Origin: Loripinus fragilis
Taxonomy: Eukaryota; Mollusca; Bivalvia; Lucinida; Lucinidae
Assembly (NCBI GenBank): GCA_964019695.1
Contig: OZ026515.1
Coordinates: 142,918,152-142,982,151, forward strand
Direction of reading: 5' to 3'
DNA length: 64,000 nucleotides
Positions 18,724 through 27,173 of the stretch are shown piece by piece. The notes beneath the pieces are model-generated. The model ran no database searches. It was not told the origin of the DNA and was given only the letters and a program-made list of their open reading frames with translations. The stretch's first letter is position 1, and every line of letters begins with the position of its first letter. The position numbers and the translations under genes are program-made.

Positions 18724-20648
18724 TCCCTTCTAAAATGACCCTTTTCATTACACAAGTAACAGATACTGTCTTCTGGGCGAAGTCTAATCTTAGGCCTCCG
18801 TCTCAAACTAGCTTGCTGTCGCAATAACTGTGCCATATTTTCTTGGAGTTTCTCAATTTTGTCTTCCAAAGAATTCTGGCTAGCCTTGGGTTTCCGATCA
18901 GCCATGGCACAGACTTGAGGTATATCTGTGTCATAGTCTTCAGCCGTGACTCTTGAAGAAACATTACGGTCTGTCTTATGGCCATATATAGCATCTTTTG
19001 TGTGCTGGTATAATCTGATCTCATTCAACGCATCCTCAATACTCAATGACTTTTTCATGCAAACATGGTGGCCCGCCTCAGCTTCTCTTAATCCCTGGCA
19101 GAATCTAGCTACGGCCTGTTGATTACTATATTTTTCTGGCAAATCTTTAAATGCTTTACCAGACAGGGTCAACACCCGGTCCGCCCAGTCTTCTAGAGAT
19201 TCATCTTTCTTTTGGGTTGCTTGTTGGAACCGTACTTGCGCTGAAGCTGGCAGCTCTCTATCACCAAATCGTTCATCTAATTTTTTTAACAATTTTCTGT
19301 ATGATAGATGTTTTGTTCTTTCCATTAAGGTGGCACAAAAGTCCGCTGCTTTTCCAGTTAAACACCAAATTAAACAATCTAAGCACTCTTCAGCTGTCCA
19401 ATCTGATGATTCTGCATATTTTGTAAATCTATGCTTGAAGGGTAGCCAGTTGCTCTTGCCATCATATTGCAGCTGTTTTGGCAAAGTACGAATGGCTGAT
19501 TTCTTTTGGCTCTTCTTCTTCTTTTTGGACACACGTTTTGAGTCAGAATCTGAGTCGGAATCTTCAGATGATGACGAAGATGACGACGAAGATGACGAGG
19601 AAGATGAAGTATCATGCCGATGTTTCTTTGCTGACTTCTTATGTTTCTTCTTTTTTAAATCCGAATCTGAGTCTGAATCTTCCGTTGACGATGAAGACGA
19701 TGATGATGATGAATGTTTCTTTTGCTTCTTTTTTCTTGAACTCCTATGCCTGGATTTAGAAGACTTATATTGATCTTTTTTGTGTGATTTCTTATGTTTA
19801 TGTTTCTTTTGAATTTCATCGGAGCTACTCTCAGCTGAACAAGTATCTTCTGAACTCTCACTATTTTCTGAAAGCTGGTGCTTGTTTTTGTGTTTTTTGT
19901 TTTCAGAACTTGAATGTGACTTGTGTTTTTTGGATGACTTTTTTTCTGAAAGTGAGTGCTTGTTTTTACTACTTTTATTATCTGAAAGCTGCGCTTGTTT
20001 GTCTGTAGCACTGTCATCTGCAGAGGTCTTCTGTTTTGATGCTTTTTGGTCTTTATCCATTTCTGATGATTTTTGCTTTTTCTCTGCACCCTCAGAATAT
20101 TCAAGATTTAATTTTCGTCTGACTTGTGGACTTTGTGGTCTGTCATCTGTGTGACTCTTTGTTCTTTGTTTTGGAAAGATTGAACCTGGATGAATAAGAT
20201 CTCCTTGCATGCCTGTTGCCGTCTTGTATGAGGGCATAGTCCATGGGACAGAAGGTGCTCCTGGCCCACCGAATGCGCCTCGATCCATTGGGAACGTTGA
20301 ATCGTCTGGCCATAGTCTGTTCTTTATTGCATCTTTTATCTGTGACACGTCTTCTTCTGTCCACTGTGCCTTGGAACCATCATCGTAGTCCAAACTGTCT
20401 GCACCATAGCCGTCGTCCTGTTGCTCATCCGCTGTGTCATAGTCGGGATTTTGCCTGAAGTCTAAACACGCCAGGATGTCCTCTGGAATCCTTTTTCTCA
20501 AGATGCTTGAGAGCAAAGGGGCTGTCACATTGCCTTGCCGCAGTCTCACTTCAACAATGGCCTTAGCTAATTTGTCACCAATACCAGGTATGATTCGCAG
20601 CTCTCTGGGGGTGGCAAAATTCACAGCAATTCTGTGCTCAGGGTCCAT
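18627..20648 (-). CDS. gag: Gag polyprotein with helix-hairpin-helix
   Basis: 673 residues. Residues ~8-60 (VNFATPRELRIIPGIGDKLA...) match the helix-hairpin-helix DNA-binding fold of the ComEA type, unusual in a Gag. Residues ~130-390 are a Lys/Ser/Asp-rich low-complexity region with poly-Ser/acidic runs. Residues ~400-560 form a Retrotrans_gag capsid-like domain (YDGKSNWLPFKHRF..., CQGLREAEAG). A CCHC zinc knuckle CYLCNEKGHFRRDCP follows near residue 635. It packages RNA and forms particles. The N-terminal HhH might bind nucleic acid before or after nuclear entry. The start is the first ATG after the leader. The ORF overlaps pol by 97 nt. Confidence 0.9.
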   Translation of the reverse strand: MDPEHRIAVNFATPRELRIIPGIGDKLAKAIVEVRLRQGNVTAPLLSSILRKRIPEDILACLDFRQNPDYDTADEQQDDGYGADSLDYDDGSKAQWTEEDVSQIKDAIKNRLWPDDSTFPMDRGAFGGPGAPSVPWTMPSYKTATGMQGDLIHPGSIFPKQRTKSHTDDRPQSPQVRRKLNLEYSEGAEKKQKSSEMDKDQKASKQKTSADDSATDKQAQLSDNKSSKNKHSLSEKKSSKKHKSHSSSENKKHKNKHQLSENSESSEDTCSAESSSDEIQKKHKHKKSHKKDQYKSSKSRHRSSRKKKQKKHSSSSSSSSSTEDSDSDSDLKKKKHKKSAKKHRHDTSSSSSSSSSSSSSSEDSDSDSDSKRVSKKKKKSQKKSAIRTLPKQLQYDGKSNWLPFKHRFTKYAESSDWTAEECLDCLIWCLTGKAADFCATLMERTKHLSYRKLLKKLDERFGDRELPASAQVRFQQATQKKDESLEDWADRVLTLSGKAFKDLPEKYSNQQAVARFCQGLREAEAGHHVCMKKSLSIEDALNEIRLYQHTKDAIYGHKTDRNVSSRVTAEDYDTDIPQVCAMADRKPKASQNSLEDKIEKLQENMAQLLRQQASLRRRPKIRLRPEDSICYLCNEKGHFRRDCPKQHQLDLNKPGTSQGAKARTQSKEGPQKN
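18656..18699 (-). promoter_or_regulatory. -1 programmed ribosomal frameshift signal
   Basis: In the gag-pol overlap the coding strand has the slippery heptamer T TTA AAC (18699-18693) in the gag frame, a 6-nt spacer, then a hairpin: GGG-A-CGAGCC pairs with GGCTCG-GA-CCC (18686-18656) around a 10-nt loop. Pol lies in the -1 frame, exactly as this signal requires. TTTAAAC is a well-known efficient -1 slippery site. Confidence 0.9.
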
Positions 20649-20680
20649 TTTGAGACAGGAAGTAGCAACACAAAATAACC

Positions 20681-20682
<2 letters not shown>

Positions 20683-20742
<60 letters not shown>
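20683..20742 (-). repeat. 60-nt poly(A) tract in the gag leader
   Basis: On the coding strand an uninterrupted A60 run lies about 34 nt before the gag ATG. It may be a homopolymer expansion, a retroposed tail or a functional unstructured leader. Run length may be affected by assembly error. Confidence 0.8.
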
Positions 20743-20944
20743 CAGGCTTTTTTCAGGGACGACGCTGTTGTGGGCTTTGGACTAGTGTATCAGGTTTGAA
20801 TGGATGGCCAGTGCAATTTCTTTAGGAGACAGACGAGTGCAAATTGACGATGGAAGCGCGAAATGGCGGGAAAGGCCACTTGCAAATTTCAAAATTTCAA
20901 GAATACCACACGTGTTCTGACGATAGGCGACGTTTCTCCAGATT

Positions 20945-20957
20945 ACCGCTGCCACCA
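20945..20957 (-). other. primer-binding site, tRNA-Leu type
   Basis: TGGTGGCAGCGGT starts one base after the 5' LTR. It is complementary to the 3' end of metazoan tRNA-Leu species whose acceptor arm ends CGCTGCC-A-CCA. The tRNA identity comes from memory of tRNA sequences, not a search. Confidence 0.8.
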
Positions 20958-20972
20958 ATATAGTAATCTTAC

Positions 20973-20974
20973 CT
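20973..20974 (-). promoter_or_regulatory. candidate splice donor at the LTR/leader border
   Basis: The coding strand reads GATAG|GTAAGAT, a strong 5' splice-site match, 15 nt before the PBS. It could pair with the acceptor before ORF3 to make a spliced ORF3 mRNA. This is inference from consensus only. Confidence 0.5.
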
Positions 20975-21096
20975 ATCCTATAGGTATACGGCCGCTAGGC
21001 TATGGTAATTCTGCGCTTCTTTGTAGTTTTATCGTCTTGACGTCTATCTCCTCGCACGGCTCTCTCTAGTCTCGTCCTCTACCACGAGATGTTGTC

Positions 21097-21105
21097 CTTT
21101 TTATA
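21097..21105 (-). promoter_or_regulatory. LTR TATA box
   Basis: TATAAAAAG on the coding strand, about 92-100 nt into the LTR. The same site in the 3' LTR is 11379-11387. It marks the U3/R side of a Pol II promoter. Confidence 0.75.
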
Positions 21106-21196
21106 GCTCCATCCCATTCGGAACACCTCGAATACCGAGCCGGACATAACCGGTGCAAGCCGACTGGAATAGAATAGAACGGAGCCCTCCACTACA

Positions 21197-21314
21197 AACG
21201 GCTTTCCAGCTTCTCGAATGACAGAGAACAATTAAGAATTTTGAAGGTCCGGAGCTCTGCTGCGTGTTCACATCTTGGCCTGAAGATATTCAGCAAAACG
21301 CTGACAGAATCCAT
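21197..21314 (-). pseudogene. DDE-like gene exon 1, 5' part with start codon
   Basis: ATG at 21312-21314 opens a frame (MDSVSVLL...) that stays open until the retrotransposon end at 21196. Once the element and one TSD copy are discounted, the same frame continues without a stop into 11236-11106, which is strong evidence that the element landed inside coding sequence. Confidence 0.7.
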
Positions 21315-22911
21315 TTCTTTTGACGCAGAAATGGGAAAAACACACGAAAAATCGGATGATTTTACAGATTGAAAACGAAACCGGAAGTGGCAAATGCGCG
21401 GTTATACGATCTACCCGAAATGACCGGAACAACTATTCCGGTACTACCGAACTGTACCGAACCGCACCTCGAACTGTACCGAACAGTACCGCGATTTTTT
21501 TTTTTTTTTTTTTTTTTTACAGGACGAAAAAAAAATTAGGGTCGGGACCAAAATCGTAGGTAGGGTCGGGTTACCCGAACCACACAATATTTTTTTTTTG
21601 GCCCAGTACTTTGGTTTACTGTGATCCATTCTATGAGCTAGTTCTTTACAGCTTTTTATTTTCATGATGATGTTTTCAGTTGCAATTATCACTTAGTTAT
21701 TGCAGTCCATTCTGGGACAACTTGAGTCTTTAAATTCTAAAAAAAGCTAAGTACCAGCCAATTTCTAGATAACCAGTGGGATTTTTTATATGTACGAAAT
21801 GTGTTCACAGATTAATGAAACATTATTTTAGTCATTAGCTATGATTCAATAGCATCACATAATGAAGAATACAAATAATTGAATGAATAGAGTGTTTTGC
21901 ATATTACTGTTTTTTGTGAAGTTGCAAACCATTTTGTAGCTGTATTTAAGTAAAAGTTAAGTAGTCAAGGGCATTGTACTAGTAGTTGAGGGTCTAAATA
22001 TAATAAATTTGTATGCAATATATGACCCGGTCACTGGACCAGAACAGCCGATATGTGTAGTACTATGTGTACAGTATGAAAGTAAGAAAGGGGGCATAGA
22101 TCAGGAATAGATACAATCAAGTACCACACCTGACCCAGGATACCAAATGGGAAAGTAACAACCACACAATTTAACACCACAAACAAGAGCCAAGAGGTCA
22201 GCCCTTTCCCAACAGGTGACCACAAGACAGCAATGGGCTGACACAAAAGCATGACAAACACAATACAGAAATAACACAAATGATCCACCAAAGAAGTACC
22301 GCCTTGGAACGGTCAGTAAAAGTAATTTAATGGAGGGCTTAAACCAGTTTCACTTTAATAGCTTTCAAAATGCCCTTCTCTCAGATTTTGAACTTTTGCG
22401 CATCAAAGTACCAATATTTTGCTTTTTATCTAAACTAACTAAAGTAAGCATATATTTCGGAACATAAACAAAAATGCCTTCCATCCTTTGACTCAGGAAA
22501 AATATCACCTTTTTGGCATAACTACGGTGCTGTATCGACTAACGCTTAACTCACATAAAATCTTTGTTAAGCAGATATATAAGTGACAAAAATAAGCACA
22601 GAATATGTTCAAAAGTAAATATTGACAAAATATTACCCTTTTTAAAGGCCAGGTACGCTTAAACGGTGTATTTTGTGCCCCCGTCGACAGCAGCCAACCA
22701 GCAATGGCCATGCTGTTCGAGTACAGTGGTTCTCTATCGCAGCATTTGACATGAATGAATTTCTCTTGTTATGCTGGGGGCATGCATGGTTTACCCATCA
22801 TGTTCTTAAATGACTACATACTCTTATGTAACTTCGATTGTAACTCATGTTATGGAGTTGAAGTGTGTTACTTATGCCCATGCATTGTTATGCGTTCATT
22901 TTTTGTTAAAA
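21315..22911. other. 5' flank of the DDE-like gene: no gene seen
   Basis: It contains the inverted poly(A)/GGTTCGGGT repeat (21495-21605), AT-rich sequence and an open frame at 22031-22291 (minus) of hydrophobic character that I cannot assign. The promoter of the DDE-like gene should lie here, but no TATA element is convincing. Confidence 0.5.
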
Positions 22912-23431
22912 CTTGACTTTTCGCTTACTGTAAAGGCGGCGCCTCATGAATGCGTAATTAAGATAAGTCAACCTTAGGCATAGGTAAAAGCTGAAAAGTA
23001 ACTGTATCATCTTGTGCCACAACCTCAGTTATTATTTAGTCCTTAAAACGCCAGCAAAATAACTGCATCTGAAAATGTCTATTTAACATAAGCAGGGAGG
23101 CAAATATTGTGGACCCAGATCAGACTGCTCCTACAGGAGCAGTCTGATCTGGATTCACACTGTTTATCTATGAGGCTTCAAATAGTTTAGTGGACGACAA
23201 AAACATACATTTTGTGATTATGCGCTATAAGGGTTAATAAATATGAGTTCAGTGTGTAAACGGTTAGGATTTTCATGAAATGCATGCACGTTTGCGCGGC
23301 TCAAGAAGCTTATTTACTCTTTACCAAATTATAAATAAAACTTGTTTTCCTTCCTTAGCAGATGAAATAGCCGAACCACACCCAGATATGAATATTAAAG
23401 TTGCCGCCTTTACAGTAAGCGAAAAGTCAAG
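22912..23431. mobile_element. 520-bp foldback element with perfect 29-bp TIRs
   Basis: The left arm (22912-22940, CTTGACTTTTCGCTTACTGT...) and right arm (23403-23431) are exact inverted copies. A palindromic MITE (23041-23233) is nested inside. An apparent AG...GT exon around 23350-23410 overlaps the right arm and is better explained by the element. Confidence 0.75.
23041..23233 (+). mobile_element. piggyBac-type MITE, copy 1
   Basis: Ends CCTTAAAACGCCA...TATAAGGG with TTAA on the right (23234-23237). The central hairpin is CAGATCAGACTGCTCCTACA / AGGAGCAGTCTGATCTGG. Full relatives are at 31344-31580 and 48564-48801. Confidence 0.7.
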
Positions 23432-24120
23432 TAATACTTGGCACATGGGCCAAGATGACAATATCACGTTGATCTTGTATACAAACGCATACATTTTCAA
23501 TGTGACATTAAACCAAGAGAGCTGGCAATATGTGCCATAATCAGTATGTAAGCTGATATGACACAGTTTTCTCGAAGGATTTTCAGTTATTTAGCATTAC
23601 CAATTTTAAAAACAATCATCAATTTACAGAAATGTAATGTTCAAAGTTGCCACCACAGACACAGAGGGTCGTACACTGGAGAGCTGCATTGTCTGCTTCT
23701 GCAACCTTGAAGACAGCCATATATCACAAGGTCAAGCGAAGATAGTGATGCTTGTTTTATGATGGTCCACAGTGGACTGTACATTCCAGTGTCTAGGTCT
23801 ATCAATCACAGTTTGCTGGACTTGGTAATCATTTCCCCTGTTCTAGTACTACCCTAACACATGAGCTTTAAACTGTGCTGTACAAAGCCACCTTCGTAAG
23901 GGCTGTCATTTTATCGATCAAGCCTTTTTTTGTAAACAAGTGTTATGAAGCCATGTCTATGTGCATGTAGATGCTTGCTTGTTCTACTATACTGTACTGT
24001 GATGAATCGTTCAATGGTGCAGAGGTAATCTGTAGGTGGCTTTTCTAGGAGATAGTTCATTTTTACAAAATACCCAGTTATAGCCGGAAGGCTTACCGAC
24101 CGTTTTCCACGACCAGGTAG

Positions 24121-24327
24121 AAAAGATGTTTTATTGCACCCTGTGAATTAATGAAGAAAGCAAGACAATTTGATTTCACACCAACCTTAGCCGGCAATTT
24201 TTGCCAACCCAACAGTTCATCCACTCATTACTGTTGCGCCACAGGTATGACCAGAACTACTACATCAGTATCAACAGCGCAACTGCTTATTTTCTTTTTA
24301 GGCATTTTAGCTGCTTCCGTAGCTTGA
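24121..24327 (+). CDS. possible last exon of a small GPI-anchored Cys-rich protein
   Basis: The frame encodes spaced cysteines (KRCFIAPCELMKK; NFCQPNSSSTHYCC), then a hydrophobic C-terminus AQLLIFFLGILAASVA and stop, resembling a GPI-attachment signal. A pyrimidine-rich stretch ending in AG precedes it. The pattern is loosely like a Ly6/uPAR protein, but the usual final CN is absent and no upstream exon is secure. It lies within the giant element. Low confidence. Confidence 0.25.
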   Translation, partial: KRCFIAPCELMKKARQFDFTPTLAGNFCQPNSSSTHYCCATGMTRTTTSVSTAQLLIFFLGILAASVA

Positions 24328-24439
24328 GCTATATGTGTCTGCCTCCTCATGCAAATAAGGGGCAAATGAAGGCATATCGCAAGCTGGACACACTAAAACT
24401 GAGCTTCTCCCGTAAAGTGCAGGGTTCTCTGTAGAGTAT

Positions 24440-25519
24440 TGTCGCACTCTCCCGGTGCAACACCTGATCTCAATCTGTGGTTATTGTTTCTTAGTTGGCA
24501 GGAAACACAGCAGTTGGAAAGATAATGAAATATTTTATTGTCATCTTCTCACAAGGAATCTTGCCAGTTTTTCGGTACGACAGTTATTTGATGGACCGAC
24601 CCGACGGTGGATGTTGTCTCTTCGCTTTTCCCTTGATGATGCCTTTAAACTGTCCTCCTAACATGTGCTGCTGGATCAACTGCACAAAAAGTGGATATTA
24701 CGTATCATTATAAAACATCGTTTGTATACTGCTCACTGAACAGTGCTTACCCCAACACCTTTGAGTATCTGAAGAATGGAGGCTCAATCCAAAATGGCAA
24801 CACTGAACCCAAGTGCAAAATCTTTACCAGAGGACCAAATGCCTCGAAGCCAGTCAGTAGCTTCACAACCAAAACTACAAGGCATAGCAGGCATCCCCCC
24901 CCCACCAAAAATTTCACGTTATCATACCCACATAAAATAGACTAGTGTAGACTAACTAATGTTTGGTATGGTTAGTTTAAGGGAAGTGAGACATTTGAAA
25001 TATACATATACAGTTCACTGACAGTTTGGAGACGGTCCATCGACAGACAGTGATATGAGGTCTGTGAGCTCAAGCATGGTAGAATATATATGTCTGCCTA
25101 CTTGTTTGTCTGTCTGTCTGTGAGTCTGTCTGTTTGTCTATCAAAAAGGTATATTACCCTGGCCAGTGACCTATATAAGCTACATCACTGCCTTGGCTTA
25201 AAACATAACTTTATCAGAGACGTCCCCAAGGCAAAATAATCCAAATTGTTCAACACAAAGAAAATATGTGGTGGTGACTTTGGACCACCCTGGTAGCTCA
25301 GGTGGTGAGCGTGTCTGTCCAAAGGCTTTGATCATGAGCAAAAAAACTGTTTGTATTTGTTTGTCTGCCACAAGCCTACTATCATTTTTCTTAAAACTTG
25401 ACTTTTAAGTCTAATAACAATTTTTTATATGTTTAGCGTAGAGAGCTTTTTGTGAAAGCTTAGTCTTGTAAATAAATGGGGCTTTGTTTATCGTCTAAAC
25501 AACATCCGGTTAAAAGAAC
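24440..25519. other. no gene seen; CTGT microsatellite and tRNA-like fragment
   Basis: It contains a short TGTCTGTCTG microsatellite (25090-25140) and a tRNA-like A-box segment CCTGGTAGCTCAGGTGGTGA (25288-25307) without a full tRNA fold. Otherwise unassigned. Confidence 0.45.
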
Positions 25520-25524
25520 CCCAC

Positions 25525-25831
25525 TGCGCATGCGCATCTAAACAGGTCTGTCGGCCCCTATATCATGTATTTTGAAAACAAGCTTTGGTCCTTTGATATG
25601 GGCATCGTGTTTTAAGCAGTTTACAATAAAAGAGAAACAGAATACAATCTTTGTACAACATTCAAATTTTATGCGCATGCGCAGCAATTAAAGAGTGAAG
25701 AGGACTAAACTACAAACAATTAACATCAGTTCTGCCACATTTTATTATTCTACAGCCAACATGACCCCTTCAAACTGTATGAAAGCTCTGTGATAACAGC
25801 CTAAAATCAGAAAATGCTTTGCGCATGCGCA
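25525..25831. promoter_or_regulatory. three TGCGCATGCGCA subterminal palindromes (right)
   Basis: Exact copies at 25525-25536, 25672-25683 and 25820-25831, spaced by about 147 bp. The spacing is close to one nucleosome. I saw the motif only in the two ends of the giant element. Confidence 0.6.
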
Positions 25832-25962
25832 GTCGGCATTTCCCATTGTGGTTCTATATCCTATTCTGCTTAGTCAGTCATGGCCTATAATTGTGCCAAA
25901 TTTCATGCTTGTATCCGGAATAGCACAATCAGGTCAAAATTTGGCTCTTAGCCGCCTAGCTA
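25825..25962 (-). repeat. right terminal inverted repeat of giant element
   Basis: It is the inverted counterpart of 1076-1215, ending CCTAGCTA, followed by GAG as on the left outer side. Confidence 0.7.
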
Positions 25963-25984
25963 GAGACTGGCACGACTAAAAGTT

Positions 25985-26575
25985 TTATGTGGTAGATGAT
26001 ATTATGCGTGAATGATGATGGTGATGATGATAATGATGATGATGGATGATTGGTGTTGTGAAAGCTTTAGTGGAGATATTGATCGATTCCAGCTTGGAAT
26101 GTTTCCAGGGCTGGACAGTTGATCAAGTCAGGGGGTAGGTCGTTCCATAGTCTTGCTGTTCTTGGGAAGAATGAATGTCTGTGTGTATCAATCCTTGAGT
26201 ACGGGATGGAAAATCGATTTCGTAAAGTTGGTTTGATATAGTCAGGAAATTTAGTTCTTACTAGGCCATGATTGATCTTGTAAAACATACTCAGAGAGGC
26301 AATTTTTCTGCGTTTCTCTAGAGTGGGCAGTGCCAGTTGGTTTAGCATGGAGGAAACACTACTGGTGAAGTTATAATCAATGAAAATGTAGCGGACAGCT
26401 CTGTGTTGTACCATTTCTATTTGATTGATGTATTTCTTTTGCTAGGGATCCCAGACTGTTGCCGAATATTCTAATAAATGCCTGACATAAGTTTTGTAAG
26501 CTGTCTCTTTAATTTTGTGGATATTAGTTTGGATATTTTTGATGCCCGGCTCTCAGGAAATAAAAGGGGGAAGAG
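25985..26575 (-). mobile_element. 5'-truncated non-LTR retrotransposon fragment
   Basis: The minus frame (26414-26067) reads MVQHRAVRYIFIDYNF...RLWNDLPPDLINCPALETF, the conserved C-terminus after the RT domain in CR1/Jockey-like elements. Upstream sequence (RHLLEYSATVWDP) continues the match but contains a stop, so it is dead. The 3' end is an ATC-type microsatellite (25985-26050), typical of such elements. Confidence 0.85.
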
Positions 26576-26586
26576 TGCAGTGACAG

Positions 26587-26715
26587 TGCTATTCCTAACA
26601 GCCTCGCTGTTGGGTTAACTCTTTAGCGACATGGTTAGAGTGGTCGACTGTCACGCAGGAGTTCTGGGTTCGAATCCGGGCGGACCCAGAATATTTTCCC
26701 CTTGGAATTACTTCA
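26587..26715 (+). mobile_element. tRNA-Asp-like repeat, copy 3 (solo)
   Basis: It is almost identical to 663-791 (TGCTATTCCTAACAGCC ... GGAATTACTTCA) with the best-preserved B box GGTTCGAATCC. The PBS-like sequence of copy 1 is absent, as in a solo LTR. No clear TSD was seen. Confidence 0.75.
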
Positions 26716-27173
26716 CTTTTGACATCTTGCAAGCAGCATTTACTGGTTCATTCAGTGTATGCCTTGTGCCATTGGCGCTTAAAAAATCTGTATGGCATAG
26801 AGAATTTGGGCTGCTGGCAACGTCCGTTTTTCCGCGGGGCAGAATCGTCCATTTATCGATAAATATTAGCGCATATCAGTTCATAACCACTGTATCACTT
26901 TGTTGCTTACCGATCCTTAGGCGGTGAATCTGCGAGCCTGATTGGTTCATTGCGTCACCTGGGCAAGTTTCAACCAATTGTGTGCGTTGTTTCATTCTGG
27001 ATGGGACCTCGAACCCCTCACAAAAATTACCGAATAGTTTGACAGGACAACATGGGTACAAAATTTAATTATTGTTTGTTCAAAGGATGTGATATTTTAG
27101 TATCAAAATGTCCTGAAAGTTTTGTCCAAATTGAAAACGTGGTTAGGAAGAAATTAACATTTATTACAGTGAA

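Larger units (their letters stand above)
11241..21196 (-). mobile_element. complete-ended Gypsy-type LTR retrotransposon with TatD ORF3
   Basis: The element is 9,956 bp, transcribed right to left, and flanked by a 4-bp TSD AACG (11237-11240 and 21197-21200). Its order is 5' LTR, tRNA-Leu-type PBS, leader with a 60-nt poly(A) tract, gag, -1 frameshift, pol (PR-RT-RNH-IN-PHD), ORF3 (RS-TatD), polypurine tract, 3' LTR. The RT-before-integrase order and integrase type place it in Ty3/Gypsy (Metaviridae). The LTRs differ at one of 238 positions (11368 versus 21086), so the insertion is young. It is defective now: pol carries a tRNA-Asp-like insert at 16302-16408 and ORF3 is split by a frameshift. 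No env-like gene was seen. The HhH Gag, PHD-tailed integrase and TatD ORF3 are unusual additions. Confidence 0.95.
20959..21196 (-). repeat. 5' LTR (238 bp)
   Basis: On the coding strand it runs TGTAGTGG...ATTACTATA, so it ends in TA rather than the usual CA. It contains a TATA box (21097-21105). Near its 3' end lies an AG|GTAAGA splice-donor match (20973|20972). Confidence 0.95.
3376..21314 (-). pseudogene. spliced DDE-like transposase-type gene, broken by insertions
   Basis: Four coding exons can be traced on the minus strand, each with GT/AG borders and matching phase: exon 1 (21314-21197 plus 11236-11106), exon 2 (10501-10332), exon 3 (10107-9987) and exon 4 (7483-3376). The predicted protein is roughly 1,100 residues. 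It carries an FCDDKAKIPIGEP block, an AADHDL block, SDGGTDHR and NPAERVMS, which together could supply a DDE/RNase H-fold triad, and C-terminal cysteine pairs (CKECKKPR, CYYCG, CDQC) suited to zinc binding. I recall similar uncharacterised multicopy proteins from marine invertebrates but no established name. The copy is dead or recently killed: a Gypsy element splits exon 1, a hAT derivative splits exon 4, and one missing base near 3720 shifts the frame. Its position inside the 1076-25962 TIRs suggests it was that element's transposase. Confidence 0.7.
1076..25962 (-). mobile_element. candidate giant TIR DNA transposon (24.9 kb)
   Basis: The left end (from 1076, TAGCTAGGCGGCTAAGAGCC) and the right end (to 25962) are inverted copies. 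After the first ~65 bp they share further modules in the same order: the CTATTCCGGATACAAGCATG block, GATATAGAACCAC, then a GCGCATGCGCAA palindrome, over about 140 bp with indels. I saw no other copy of either end in the window, so one large element is the simplest reading. GAG flanks both sides and may be a 3-bp TSD. Inside lies a spliced minus-strand gene for a DDE-like protein, the candidate transposase. Without the nested LTR element and hAT element it would be about 13.7 kb. Two independent single-ended remnants of one family remain possible. Confidence 0.5.

Noticed and set aside
19330..19773. Acidic open frame on the + strand over gag
   Set aside because: It is the antisense of the Lys/Ser-rich region of gag; the composition alone keeps it open.
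22031..22291. 86-residue hydrophobic frame (minus)
   Set aside because: The translation looks membrane-like, but there is no splice partner or recognisable family, and it may be read-through of a dispersed repeat.
23355..23411. Possible + strand exon bounded by AG and GTAAGC
   Set aside because: Its 3' part is the right arm of a perfect 29-bp inverted repeat, and no partner exon fits.
25280..25350. Possible tRNA gene near CCTGGTAGCTCAGG
   Set aside because: A-box-like only; no clear T-arm or acceptor stem.
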